NCBI GenBank assembly: GCA_021831035.1 | Contig: JAKBNL010000004.1 | Location: 1-64,000 of the forward strand | Origin: Actinomycetes bacterium | GTDB lineage: Bacteria > Actinomycetota > Acidimicrobiia > Acidimicrobiales > RAAP-2 | Reading direction: 5' to 3' | DNA length: 64,000 bases | In this document: positions 31,379-39,690 of the stretch, piece by piece | Layout of the letters: each line of letters begins with the position of its first letter | Position numbering within the stretch: the stretch's first letter is position 1 | Notes under the pieces: model-generated | Database searches by the model: none | Told to the model about the DNA's origin: nothing | What the model saw: the letters and a program-made list of their open reading frames with translations, nothing else | Made by a program: the position numbers and the translations under genes

Positions 31379-34300
31379 GTGAGCCTCTCCGATCCCCCCG
31401 TCGACCCGGTCGCCCGGCGAGCGCTCGAGCGCGCCGTCGCCCTGATCGGGGCGAGCGCGCGCGACGAGCGTGCCGCCGGGGCCACGCGCGCGCGGCTGCG
31501 TCGGCTCCTCGCCGACCCCGCCGCCGTCGGCGTCGTCCTCGGGCTCACCGACGAGGTGATGCGCTTTCGCGAGCCCGAGCGCGCGGCGCGCGCCCTGCGC
31601 CGCGCCGCCGCCGGCGTCACCCGACGGGGGTTCTCCCCCCTCGACCGGGCCGGACTGCGGCTCGCCGCCGCCACCTCGCGCGTCGCGCCCGGTCTCGTCG
31701 TCGGCCAGGTCGAGCGGCGCGTGAGGACCCTCACCGCCTCGTTGATCCTCGACGACGACCCCATCGGCCTGGGCGGGCGCTTCGCCGACCACCGGGCCCG
31801 CGGGCTCAGGCTCAACGTGAACGTGCTGGGCGAGGCCGTCCTGGGCGAGCGCGAGGCCGAAGAGCGCCTCGAGCGGGTCCTCGCGATGATCGCGCGCGAC
31901 GACGTCGACTACGTCTCGGTGAAGCTCTCCTCGGTGGCGAGCCAGCTCGTCACCCTCGACCACGCCGGCTCGCTCGAGCGCGTCGCGGGACGCCTCCGGC
32001 GCCTCTACCGCGCCGCGCGCGCCGACGGCGTCTTCGTCAACCTCGACATGGAGGAGTACCGCGACCTGCGCCTCACCCTCGACGCGTTCATGAGCGTCCT
32101 CAGCGAGGACGAGTTCCTCCCCCTCTCGGCGGGGATCGTGCTCCAGGCCTACCTGCCCGACTCCCACGGGGCGCTCGCCGAACTCGTCACGTGGTCGAGA
32201 GCCCGACGCGCGGTCGGGGGTGCACCGATCAAGGTGCGCCTGGTGAAGGGGGCGAACCTCGCCATGGAGACCGTCGAGGCCGAGCTCCACGGCTGGGTCG
32301 GCGCGCCCTACGGCTCCAAGGCCGAGACCGACGCGAGCTACCTGCGCCTCCTCGACGACGTCCTGCGGCCCGAGGTCCGCGACCACCTGCGCGTCGGGGT
32401 CGCCAGCCACAACCTCTTCCACGTGGCCTGGGCGCTGGAGCTCGCGGCCGAGCGCGGCGTGCGCGACCAGCTCGACGTGGAGATGCTCGAGGGCATGGCC
32501 GACGCCGAAGCCGAGGCCCTCGTCGCCGGCGGCCAACCGGTGCTCTTGTACGCACCGGTGACCCGGCGCGACGACTTCCCGGCCGCCGTCGCGTACCTCG
32601 TGCGCCGCCTGGACGAGAACACCGCACCCGAGAACTACCTGCGCGCCGCGCTCTCGATCGCCGAGGACCCCGTCGTCCTCGACGAGCAGCGCCGTCGCTT
32701 CCTCGAGGCGCTCGGGGCTCGCGCGTCGGTCTCGACCGCGCGACGCCGGCGGGCCCGGACCCACGAGGGCCGGGGCTTCGCCAACGAGCCCGACGGCGAC
32801 CCCACCGACCCCGCGCTCGTGGGCGCGCTGGACGCGGCGTTCGCGGCCCTGCGGGGGGTCGACGGCCTCGTGATCGACACGCTCGACCACCTCGACCTCG
32901 CCGACGGGCCCGACTACGAGGTCGGGCGCGACCCCAACAACGGGGGGCGGCCGTGGTACCGATACCGGGTGGCTACCCGGGCCGAGGTCGACCGGGCCCT
33001 CGAGTTCGCGAGCTCGGGCTTCGCCCGCTGGCACGTGACGCCCCTGGCCGAGCGGCGCGCCCTCCTCGAGCGCGTCGCCGCGGTCATGGCCGAGCGGCGC
33101 GCCGAGACGATCGCGGTCATGGCCCGCGACGCGGGCAAGACCGTCGCGGAGTCGGACCCCGAGGTGAGCGAGGCCGTCGACTTCGCGCGCCACTACGCGG
33201 CGCACGCGGTCGAGGGCGCGACGTCCGAGCCGCTGGGGGTGGTGCTCGTCGTGCCGCCGTGGAACTTCCCCTACTCGATCCCCTCCGGGGGGATCCTCGC
33301 GGCGCTGGCGGCCGGCAACGCCGTCGTCGTGAAGCCGGCGCCCGAGACCGTGGCCGTCGCCGAGACCCTCGTGCGCCAGCTGTGGGCGGCCGGGGTCCCC
33401 CGCGACGTCGTCCAGATGGTCCCCACGCGCGACGACGACGTGGGTCGCCACCTCGTGACCCACGTCGGGGTGAGCGCCGTCGTGCTCACCGGCTCGTTCG
33501 ACACGGCCCGCCTCTTCACCGGGTGGAAGCCGACGCTCCACCTGCTGGGCGAGACGAGCGGCAAGAACGCGCTGGTGGTGACGGCCAGCGCCGACGTCGA
33601 CCTGGCCGTGCGCGACCTCGTCCAGGCCGCCTTCGGCAACGGCGGCCAGAAGTGCTCGGCCGCGAGCCTGGCCATCGTCGAGCGGGCCCTGGCCGAGGAC
33701 CCGCGCTTCCTCGCCCAGCTGGCCGACGCCGTGACCAGCCTCGCCGTCGGCTCGGCGGTGGCCTTCGCCACCCAGGTCGGTCCCCTCATCCGTCCGCCCG
33801 AAGCCTCCCTCACCCGTGCCCTCACGACCCTGGAGGAGGGCGAGAGCTGGCTGGTGGAGCCGGTACGTCTCGACGAGTCCGGCTACCTCTGGCGACCCGG
33901 GGTCAAGCTCGGGGTGCGTCCGGGCTCGTGGGGGCACCTCAACGAGTGGTTCGGTCCGGTCCTCGGGGTGATGGTGGCCGACGACCTGGCCGAGGCGATC
34001 GAGTGGCAGAACGCCACCCCCTACGGGCTGACCGCGGGCCTGCACACCCTCGACGTCGCCGAGATCGAGACCTGGGTCGGCCGGGTCCAGGCCGGCAACC
34101 TCTACGTGAACCGCACGACGACCGGGGCCGTCGTCGCCCGCCAGCCCTTCGGGGGGTGGAAGCGCTCGCGGGTCGGCCCCACCGCCAAGGCGGGCGGCGA
34201 CCACTACGTTGAAGCGCTGCGGCGCTGGCGTCCCGTCCACGACGTGGACGCGGCGCTCGGCGAGGCGCGTCGGTGGTGGGACGAGACCGGATCGCGGGCC

Positions 34301-34744
34301 CTCGACCGGGCCGAGCTCGCCAGCGAGGTCAACCTCGTGCGCTACGTGGTCCCGTCACGACCCGTCGTCGTGCGCGTGGACGAGGCGACGACGTCGGCCC
34401 AGATCCGCTACGCCCGCGAGCTGGCGCGCCTCGGCGGGGTCGCCGTCGAGTTCAGCGCGGCCGACGTGGTGCGCGGGCTGCTCGACGTGACCCTCGAGAC
34501 CCCCGCCGAGCTCGTGGAGCGCGTGAGCCAGCCCGACCGCGTCCGCTGGCTGAGCGCCGAACCCGCCCCGGCCCTCCAGCTCCTCGAGCGCGGGGCGTCG
34601 CTCGACCCCCGGCCGCTGGCCCAGGACGGAGCGGTCGAGCTCGCGCGCTGGCTGGACGAGCAGAGCGTGTCGATCACCGCCCACCGCTACGGCAACACCC
34701 ACGCCGGGCCCCGGCCCGCCGTCGGCGCGCGCCCGCGGGCCTAG
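31379..34744 (+). CDS. putA: Bifunctional proline dehydrogenase / pyrroline-5-carboxylate dehydrogenase
   Basis: This 1121-aa protein converts proline to glutamate in two steps. The N-terminal FAD-dependent PRODH barrel (about 50-440) has DYVSVKLSS, FVNLDMEEYRDL, GIVLQAYLPDS and VRLVKGAN motifs. The NAD-dependent aldehyde dehydrogenase domain (about 520-960) has PPWNFPYSIPSGG, HLLGETSGKNA and the nucleophile C759 in NGGQKCSAASL. A further C-terminal segment of about 140 residues follows. There is no N-terminal DNA-binding domain, so it is not self-regulating. GTG at 31379 starts the family-like N-terminus. It shares a CTAG stop with the acyl-CoA dehydrogenase gene. Confidence 0.95.
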   Translation: MSLSDPPVDPVARRALERAVALIGASARDERAAGATRARLRRLLADPAAVGVVLGLTDEVMRFREPERAARALRRAAAGVTRRGFSPLDRAGLRLAAATSRVAPGLVVGQVERRVRTLTASLILDDDPIGLGGRFADHRARGLRLNVNVLGEAVLGEREAEERLERVLAMIARDDVDYVSVKLSSVASQLVTLDHAGSLERVAGRLRRLYRAARADGVFVNLDMEEYRDLRLTLDAFMSVLSEDEFLPLSAGIVLQAYLPDSHGALAELVTWSRARRAVGGAPIKVRLVKGANLAMETVEAELHGWVGAPYGSKAETDASYLRLLDDVLRPEVRDHLRVGVASHNLFHVAWALELAAERGVRDQLDVEMLEGMADAEAEALVAGGQPVLLYAPVTRRDDFPAAVAYLVRRLDENTAPENYLRAALSIAEDPVVLDEQRRRFLEALGARASVSTARRRRARTHEGRGFANEPDGDPTDPALVGALDAAFAALRGVDGLVIDTLDHLDLADGPDYEVGRDPNNGGRPWYRYRVATRAEVDRALEFASSGFARWHVTPLAERRALLERVAAVMAERRAETIAVMARDAGKTVAESDPEVSEAVDFARHYAAHAVEGATSEPLGVVLVVPPWNFPYSIPSGGILAALAAGNAVVVKPAPETVAVAETLVRQLWAAGVPRDVVQMVPTRDDDVGRHLVTHVGVSAVVLTGSFDTARLFTGWKPTLHLLGETSGKNALVVTASADVDLAVRDLVQAAFGNGGQKCSAASLAIVERALAEDPRFLAQLADAVTSLAVGSAVAFATQVGPLIRPPEASLTRALTTLEEGESWLVEPVRLDESGYLWRPGVKLGVRPGSWGHLNEWFGPVLGVMVADDLAEAIEWQNATPYGLTAGLHTLDVAEIETWVGRVQAGNLYVNRTTTGAVVARQPFGGWKRSRVGPTAKAGGDHYVEALRRWRPVHDVDAALGEARRWWDETGSRALDRAELASEVNLVRYVVPSRPVVVRVDEATTSAQIRYARELARLGGVAVEFSAADVVRGLLDVTLETPAELVERVSQPDRVRWLSAEPAPALQLLERGASLDPRPLAQDGAVELARWLDEQSVSITAHRYGNTHAGPRPAVGARPRA

Positions 34745-35913
34745 GCCGGTTCGCGGGGCAGGCCGAGCACGCGCTCGGCGATGATGTTGCGCTGGACGAC
34801 CGAGGTTCCCCCGCCGATGGTCAGGGCCTGGGCGTAGAGGAAGCCCCACGCCCACGAGACGCCCTCCTCGCCCCCGACGCCGCCGGGGCCCCGGTCGGCG
34901 AGCATCCCGGCCGCGTGGGCGAGGCGTACGGCGAGTCCCATGACCTCCTGGCCGTGGTCGTCGGCCAACGCCTTGCGCACACTGGCCGTCGCGCCGCTCG
35001 AGGCACCCGAGAGGGCGGCGTGCGTGATCCGACCACGCAGGAGCCGCAGCACCTCGCCGTGGATCACCGCGCGCACGAGCGCGTCGCGCTCGCCCGCCCC
35101 GAGCGCGAGCCCCTCGCGGGTGACGAGCTCGACCAGGTCGCGCGCCGTGGGGCCCCGCCCCCACAGGACGCCCTCGCCCGAGAGGGCGACGCGCTCGTTC
35201 GCCAGGGTGACCTTGGCGAGTCGCCAACCGTCGTCGACCTCGCCCAGGCGAAGGTCGTCGGCGAGCACCACCTCGTCGAGGAAGACCTCGTTGAACGCGT
35301 GGTCGCCGGTCATGTCGACCAGGGGTCGCACGCTGACCCCCGGGGCGTCCATCGGGCAGACGAAGTAGGTGATGCCCCGCGGACCGGGCTGGCCGGTGCG
35401 CGCGAGCAGGATCCCCCACTTCGCCAGGTGGGCGTAGCTCGTCCAGGTCTTCTGGCCCGAGACGACCCAGTGGTCGCCCTCGCGCCGAGCGCGGGTGGCG
35501 AGCGACACCAGGTCGCTGCCGGCGTCGGGCTCGCTGAAGAGCTGGCACCAGAACTCCTCGCCCGAGAGGATCCCCGGCAGCCACCGGGCCCGCTGCGCCT
35601 CGGTGCCCGCGGCGAGGATCGTGGGGCCCGCCCAGCCGATCCCGATCGGATTCACCGGTCGCGCCACGCCGGCGCGGCGCAACTCGTCGTCGATCACCAG
35701 CTGGTGTTCGGGGTCGGCACCCAGCCCCCAGGGCGGCGGCCAGTGGGGCGCGACGAGCCCGGCCTCGGCCAGCTCGGCGCCGCCGGGGGAGGGGTGCGCG
35801 GCGAGGAAGCGGCGCACCGCGAGACGACGGGGATCGTTCTCGGGGGCCGCGTCGTCGACTCCGAGCGTGGTCGGCGCGAGCAGCCCTCGATGCGGCGTTG
35901 CATCGACGGTCAC
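34741..35913 (-). CDS. Acyl-CoA dehydrogenase family protein
   Basis: This 390-aa flavoenzyme has the acyl-CoA dehydrogenase order: an N-terminal helical domain with NPIGIGWAGPTILAAGTEAQRARWLPGI, the FAD-binding middle FWCQLFSEPDAGSDLVSLATRA and GDHWVVSGQKTWTSYAHLA, and the C-terminal domain ending GGGTSVVQRNIIAERVLGLPRE. Chain length and acyl substrate cannot be read. GTG at 35913 is chosen from TACGGT 6 nt upstream (leaderless); the longer upstream frame would run into the divergent NfeD gene. Confidence 0.92.
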   Translation of the reverse strand: MTVDATPHRGLLAPTTLGVDDAAPENDPRRLAVRRFLAAHPSPGGAELAEAGLVAPHWPPPWGLGADPEHQLVIDDELRRAGVARPVNPIGIGWAGPTILAAGTEAQRARWLPGILSGEEFWCQLFSEPDAGSDLVSLATRARREGDHWVVSGQKTWTSYAHLAKWGILLARTGQPGPRGITYFVCPMDAPGVSVRPLVDMTGDHAFNEVFLDEVVLADDLRLGEVDDGWRLAKVTLANERVALSGEGVLWGRGPTARDLVELVTREGLALGAGERDALVRAVIHGEVLRLLRGRITHAALSGASSGATASVRKALADDHGQEVMGLAVRLAHAAGMLADRGPGGVGGEEGVSWAWGFLYAQALTIGGGTSVVQRNIIAERVLGLPREPA

Positions 35914-35919
35914 GGTCCC

Positions 35920-35925
35920 ACCGTA
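35920..35925 (-). promoter_or_regulatory. -10 box (TACGGT), leaderless start of the acyl-CoA dehydrogenase gene
   Basis: Minus-strand TACGGT with a 6-nt gap to the GTG at 35913. Confidence 0.55.
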
Positions 35926-35970
35926 ACCCGCGCCGACCCCGCGCGCCGGGTCGGCGCCGGAGCGCACCCG

Positions 35971-35976
35971 TATACT
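35971..35976 (+). promoter_or_regulatory. -10 box (TATACT), leaderless start of the NfeD-like gene
   Basis: TATACT with a 7-nt gap to the ATG at 35984. It is close to consensus and has no room for a Shine-Dalgarno sequence. Confidence 0.65.
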
Positions 35977-35983
35977 CCCGGCT

Positions 35984-36424
35984 ATGGCGATGGTCTTCTG
36001 GGCCGTGATCATCGTGGCCTGCGCGTGGGCCGAACTGCACACCAACGCGCTGGTCGCGGCCTTCGTGGGCGCCAGCGCGATCGTCGCCTTCGCCCTGGCC
36101 CTGCTCGGGGTCCCGTTCCTCATCCAGGTGGTCGTCTGGCTCGTGGCTTCGGGGGTGCTCCTCGCCGCCCTACGGCCCTTCGCCCTGCGCTACGTGCGCC
36201 ACCGGCGACACCCCGACCTCTCGCTCCCGGCCCGCGGCCCGATGACCGACCAGACGGGCTTCGTGGAGCAGGTCGTCGGCGACGAGGGCCACCCCGGCCG
36301 GGTCACCATCAAGGGGGAGTCGTGGCGAGCGGTGACCGAGTCGGGCGAGACGATCCCGGACGGGACGAGGGTCGTGGTGCGCCGGGCCCACGGCACGACG
36401 CTCTGGGTCGAGCGGCTCAGCTAG
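35984..36424 (+). CDS. NfeD-like membrane protein
   Basis: This 146-aa protein has two to three N-terminal membrane helices (about 3-65) and a C-terminal OB-fold domain (about 85-146, GFVEQVVGDEGHPGRVTIKGESWRAV) typical of NfeD. NfeD proteins pair with SPFH/stomatin proteins, and such a gene lies next door in convergent orientation, the two 3' ends overlapping by 8 bp. It probably helps organise the membrane-bound SPFH complex. ATG at 35984 is leaderless. Confidence 0.9.
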   Translation: MAMVFWAVIIVACAWAELHTNALVAAFVGASAIVAFALALLGVPFLIQVVVWLVASGVLLAALRPFALRYVRHRRHPDLSLPARGPMTDQTGFVEQVVGDEGHPGRVTIKGESWRAVTESGETIPDGTRVVVRRAHGTTLWVERLS

Positions 36425-37343
36425 CGCCGGCGACCGGCACCGCGTCGAGGACGCTCTTGATCGCCTGGGCCGCGCCGAGCAGCGCGGCGCTCTCGGCCGG
36501 CACCACGAGCTTGGCGTTGGGACTCTCGGCGAAGCGCGCGAGGGTGTCGAGCTGCAAGATCGCGACCAGGGTGGGGTCGGGCGTCTGGCGCTTGATCGCC
36601 GCGTAGACGAGCTCAATGGCCTCGGCCCGTCCCTGGGCCTCGAGGATCTGGGCCTGACGCTGACCCTCGGCGCGCAGGATCGCCGACTGCTGTGCGCCCT
36701 CGGCCTCTTTGATCGCGGCCTGGCGCTGACCGTCGGCCAGGTTGATCGCCGACTGCTGGGCCCCCTCGGACTCGAGGATCTTCGCGCGCTTCTCCTGGTC
36801 GGCCTGCTTCTGGAGCGCCATCGCCTGGAGGATCTGGTCCGGCGGGGTGATCTCCATGACCTCGACCCGGTTGATCCGCACGCCCCACTTGTCGGTGGCC
36901 TCTTCCATCTGGGTCTGCAGGAGCGATCCGATCCGCTCGCGCTGGCTGAACGCCTCGTCGAGGGTGATCGAGCCGAAGACCGCGCGCAGCGAGGTCCGGG
37001 CCAGGTTGTCGACGCTCACCACGTAGTTCGAGTTCGTGAACAGCGCCAGGCGCACGTCGACGACCTGGGAGAAGATCGTGGCGTTCACGATCACGGCCAC
37101 GTTGTCGCGGGTGATCACCTGCTGTCGATCGCCGGTGCGCGGCATCTCGCGCACGTCCACGGCGCGCAGCGACTCGATGATCGGGATGATGAAGGTGAGC
37201 CCCGGCTGACGGATCTCCTTGAACTCGCCCAGGCGGGTCACGACGCCGAGGAAGCCCTGCTGGACGATCCTCACCGACTTGACGATGACGAGTATGACGA
37301 GCAGGACCACGATGGCCGCGATCACCGCGAGGGCGATGCCCAT
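36417..37343 (-). CDS. SPFH/band-7 (stomatin/paraslipin-like) membrane protein
   Basis: This 308-aa protein has an N-terminal hydrophobic anchor (MGIALAVIAAIVVLLVILVIV), then the SPFH domain (QGFLGVVTRLGEFKEIRQPGLTFIIP, VNATIFSQVVDVRLALF, IRLNRVEVMEI-like VRINRVEVMEITPP), then a long Ala/Glu/Gln-rich coiled coil with repeats of EGAQQSAI and EGQRQA (about 185-245). It forms membrane microdomain scaffolds. ATG at 37343 has GGAAGGAGCGGTC upstream. It is the usual partner of NfeD, here encoded convergently. Confidence 0.93.
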   Translation of the reverse strand: MGIALAVIAAIVVLLVILVIVKSVRIVQQGFLGVVTRLGEFKEIRQPGLTFIIPIIESLRAVDVREMPRTGDRQQVITRDNVAVIVNATIFSQVVDVRLALFTNSNYVVSVDNLARTSLRAVFGSITLDEAFSQRERIGSLLQTQMEEATDKWGVRINRVEVMEITPPDQILQAMALQKQADQEKRAKILESEGAQQSAINLADGQRQAAIKEAEGAQQSAILRAEGQRQAQILEAQGRAEAIELVYAAIKRQTPDPTLVAILQLDTLARFAESPNAKLVVPAESAALLGAAQAIKSVLDAVPVAGAS

Positions 37344-37447
37344 GACCGCTCCTTCCCCGGGCGGCGCACGTCGTCCGATCTGGGCGCAGTGTATTGCCCC
37401 GGTGAACCGCCGCCGCGGCGCTGCTAGAACGGTGCCCGGGAGCAGCC

Positions 37448-38770
37448 ATGGACGTCGCCACCCTCGTCACCACCGTCCTCGACGACCGGGTCCCGCTGCG
37501 CGTCGAGGCCTACGACGGCAGCGTCGTCGAACCGACCGTCCCGTCGAGCGCCAACGCCGTCACCCTGCGCATCCGATCCCGCGACGCCCTGCGCCGGGTC
37601 CTCGCCCGTCCCGGCGAACTCGGCCTCGCACGGGCCTACGTGGCGGGCGACATCGAGGTCGAGGGCGACCTCGACCCGCTCTTCTACCTGCGCGCCCCCG
37701 ACCCGCGCCGCCTCGCCAGCCCCGCCGTCGTGCGGGCCCTGGTGGAGCTCGTCGGCCGCGACGGCCTCGTCCCCCCTCCACCGCCCCCGATCGAGGCCCG
37801 ACCCCGTGGGCTGATGCACAGCCGCGCGCGCGACCGCCAGGCCGTCACCCACCACTACGACGTCTCCAACGACTTCTACGAGATGGTGCTCGGACCCTCG
37901 ATGACCTACTCGTGCGCGCTGTGGCGCTCACCCGGGGACACCCTCGAGCAGGCCCAGACCCGCAAGGTGGACCTCGTGGCGCGCAAGCTCGGACTCACCG
38001 CGGGCGACCGCCTCCTCGACGTGGGCTGTGGCTGGGGCACGATGGCCATCCACGCGGCCGCCGCCTACGGGGCGCGCTGCGTGGGCGTGACCCTCTCGGA
38101 GCCCCAGGCCCACTACGCCACCGAGCGGGCCCGCCGAGCCGGGGTGGACCACCTCGTGGAGTTCCGCGTCCAGGACTACCGCGACGTCGACGACGGGCCC
38201 TACGACGCGCTCAGCTCGATCGGGATGAGTGAGCACGTGGGGCGCCGGGCCCTCGGCCGCTACACCCAGGCGGCCTTCGACCTCCTGCGCCCCGGCGGGC
38301 GGTTCCTCAACCACGCCATCGGTCGGCCCGTCTCGTTCGAGGAGGACCCCCGCCCGTCCCGCCTCGACGAGGTCAGCCGCCAGGTCCAGGTGGCCCTCGG
38401 CCTGCGGGGGCCGTCGCGCACGGCGAGCGCCTTCATCGACCGCTACGTCTTCCCCGACGGAGAGCTCCACGAGGTCGGCACCCTGGTCTCGATGTTCCAG
38501 GCCCACGGTTTCGAGGTGCGCCACCTCGAGAGCATTCGCGAGCACTACGGCCTCACGCTGCGCCGGTGGGTAGCGAACCTCGAGCAGCGTTGGGACGACG
38601 CGGTCGCCGAGGTCGGCCCGCAGCGGGCCCGGGTGTGGCGCCTCTACATGGCCGGCTCCGCCGTCGGCTTCGAGCGTCACCACCTCGAGGTCCATCAGGT
38701 GCTCTGCGTGCGCCCGGACCGCGGACGCTCGGGGCTCGCCCTACGACCGCAGTTCGAGCCCGACTTCTAG
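37448..38770 (+). CDS. Cyclopropane-fatty-acyl-phospholipid synthase family methyltransferase
   Basis: This 440-aa SAM enzyme adds a methylene across lipid double bonds or makes related methyl-branched lipids. The N-terminal domain (about 1-125) has the mycobacterial UfaA1-like form. The catalytic domain has VTHHYDVSNDFYEMVLGPSMTYSCALW, motif I LLDVGCGWGTMAIHAA and SSIGMSEHVGRRALGRY. ATG at 37448 has GGGAGC upstream and a TAGAAC box 17 nt before it. It ends on a CTAG shared with the ROK kinase gene. Confidence 0.92.
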   Translation: MDVATLVTTVLDDRVPLRVEAYDGSVVEPTVPSSANAVTLRIRSRDALRRVLARPGELGLARAYVAGDIEVEGDLDPLFYLRAPDPRRLASPAVVRALVELVGRDGLVPPPPPPIEARPRGLMHSRARDRQAVTHHYDVSNDFYEMVLGPSMTYSCALWRSPGDTLEQAQTRKVDLVARKLGLTAGDRLLDVGCGWGTMAIHAAAAYGARCVGVTLSEPQAHYATERARRAGVDHLVEFRVQDYRDVDDGPYDALSSIGMSEHVGRRALGRYTQAAFDLLRPGGRFLNHAIGRPVSFEEDPRPSRLDEVSRQVQVALGLRGPSRTASAFIDRYVFPDGELHEVGTLVSMFQAHGFEVRHLESIREHYGLTLRRWVANLEQRWDDAVAEVGPQRARVWRLYMAGSAVGFERHHLEVHQVLCVRPDRGRSGLALRPQFEPDF

Positions 38771-39609
38771 GGTCCGTCGGCCGCCCCGCGCGCGTCGCCG
38801 CGCACCCCGACGTGACGGTCGTCCCAGAGGCGGACACCGCCACGGATCCCCTCAGAGTTCGCCACGATCGACACGCGCGAGAGGATCTCGCCGAGCTCGT
38901 CGCGCGTCACGTGGCGCGCGTTGCCCCCGCCGAGGTACAGGTGGTCGAACGAGGTCAGCACGTCGAAGTAGTCGATCGCCTCGCGCACCCGTCGATTCCA
39001 CTTCGCGAGGCCGACCCGCTTGCGAGCCGCGTCGCCGATCTGCTCGTTGAACGTGTCGCCCTTGCGGAAGTCGACCTGGGCGAACTCCATGTGCGGGAGC
39101 AGTCGCCCGTCCATGAAGAACGCGGTGCCCACGCCGGTGCCGAGGGTGACGGCCACCTCGAGCCCACGACCCTCGATCACCGCCGCGCCCTGGACGTCGG
39201 CGTCGTTGGCCACCCGACACGGAGCCCCGAGGGCGCCCCCGAGGGCCGTCGCCAGGTCGAAGTCCTCCCACGACGCCACGAGCGCCGGGTCGACTCGGGA
39301 GCCGGGGCCCTTGGTGGTGACGAAGTGCGGCGCGCTCAGCACGCGGCCCCGGCGCACCATGCCCGGGAAGCCGACCGCGACGCGGTCCGCGGCGGGCAGC
39401 TGGTGCGCGAGGGCCGTCAGCGCCTCCACCAGCCGGTCCGGGGGCATGGGGTAGGTAGTCGCCACGCGGACTCGATCCACGGTCATCTCCCCGCGCCCGT
39501 CGAGGACGCTCGCCTTGAGACCCGTGCCCCCCACGTCGATGGCCAGCGTCAACGGGGGCGGGTGGACCTCCGAGCTCGAGGCGCCCTGCGGGGCGGGTCC
39601 GATGCTCAC
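38767..39609 (-). CDS. ROK-family kinase, polyphosphate-glucokinase-like
   Basis: This 280-aa sugar kinase has the phosphate-1 loop LAIDVGGTGLKASVLDGRG, the catalytic region RVANDADVQGAAV, phosphate-2 VTLGTGVGTAFFMDGRLLPHMEFAQ and adenosine loop LYLGGGNARHVT. Length and layout resemble the actinobacterial strictly polyphosphate/ATP glucokinases, which lack the ROK zinc cluster; none is seen here. The phosphoryl donor and sugar need testing. GTG at 39609 is chosen from TAGCGT 7 nt upstream. Confidence 0.85.
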   Translation of the reverse strand: MSIGPAPQGASSSEVHPPPLTLAIDVGGTGLKASVLDGRGEMTVDRVRVATTYPMPPDRLVEALTALAHQLPAADRVAVGFPGMVRRGRVLSAPHFVTTKGPGSRVDPALVASWEDFDLATALGGALGAPCRVANDADVQGAAVIEGRGLEVAVTLGTGVGTAFFMDGRLLPHMEFAQVDFRKGDTFNEQIGDAARKRVGLAKWNRRVREAIDYFDVLTSFDHLYLGGGNARHVTRDELGEILSRVSIVANSEGIRGGVRLWDDRHVGVRGDARGAADGP

Positions 39610-39616
39610 CGGGACC

Positions 39617-39622
39617 ACGCTA
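39617..39622 (-). promoter_or_regulatory. -10 box (TAGCGT), leaderless start of the ROK kinase gene
   Basis: Minus-strand TAGCGT with a 7-nt gap to the GTG at 39609. Confidence 0.6.
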
Positions 39623-39690
39623 GCCACTCGGCCCCCCGTCCCCACCCCAGGGCCGCCGGGCCCGGACCGCGGGCGGGGCGGACCCGTCGG

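Noticed and set aside
31208-34240. 1010-aa open frame on the minus strand opposite putA
   Set aside because: putA has catalytic motifs throughout. The antisense frame is low-complexity and results from GC-rich third positions.
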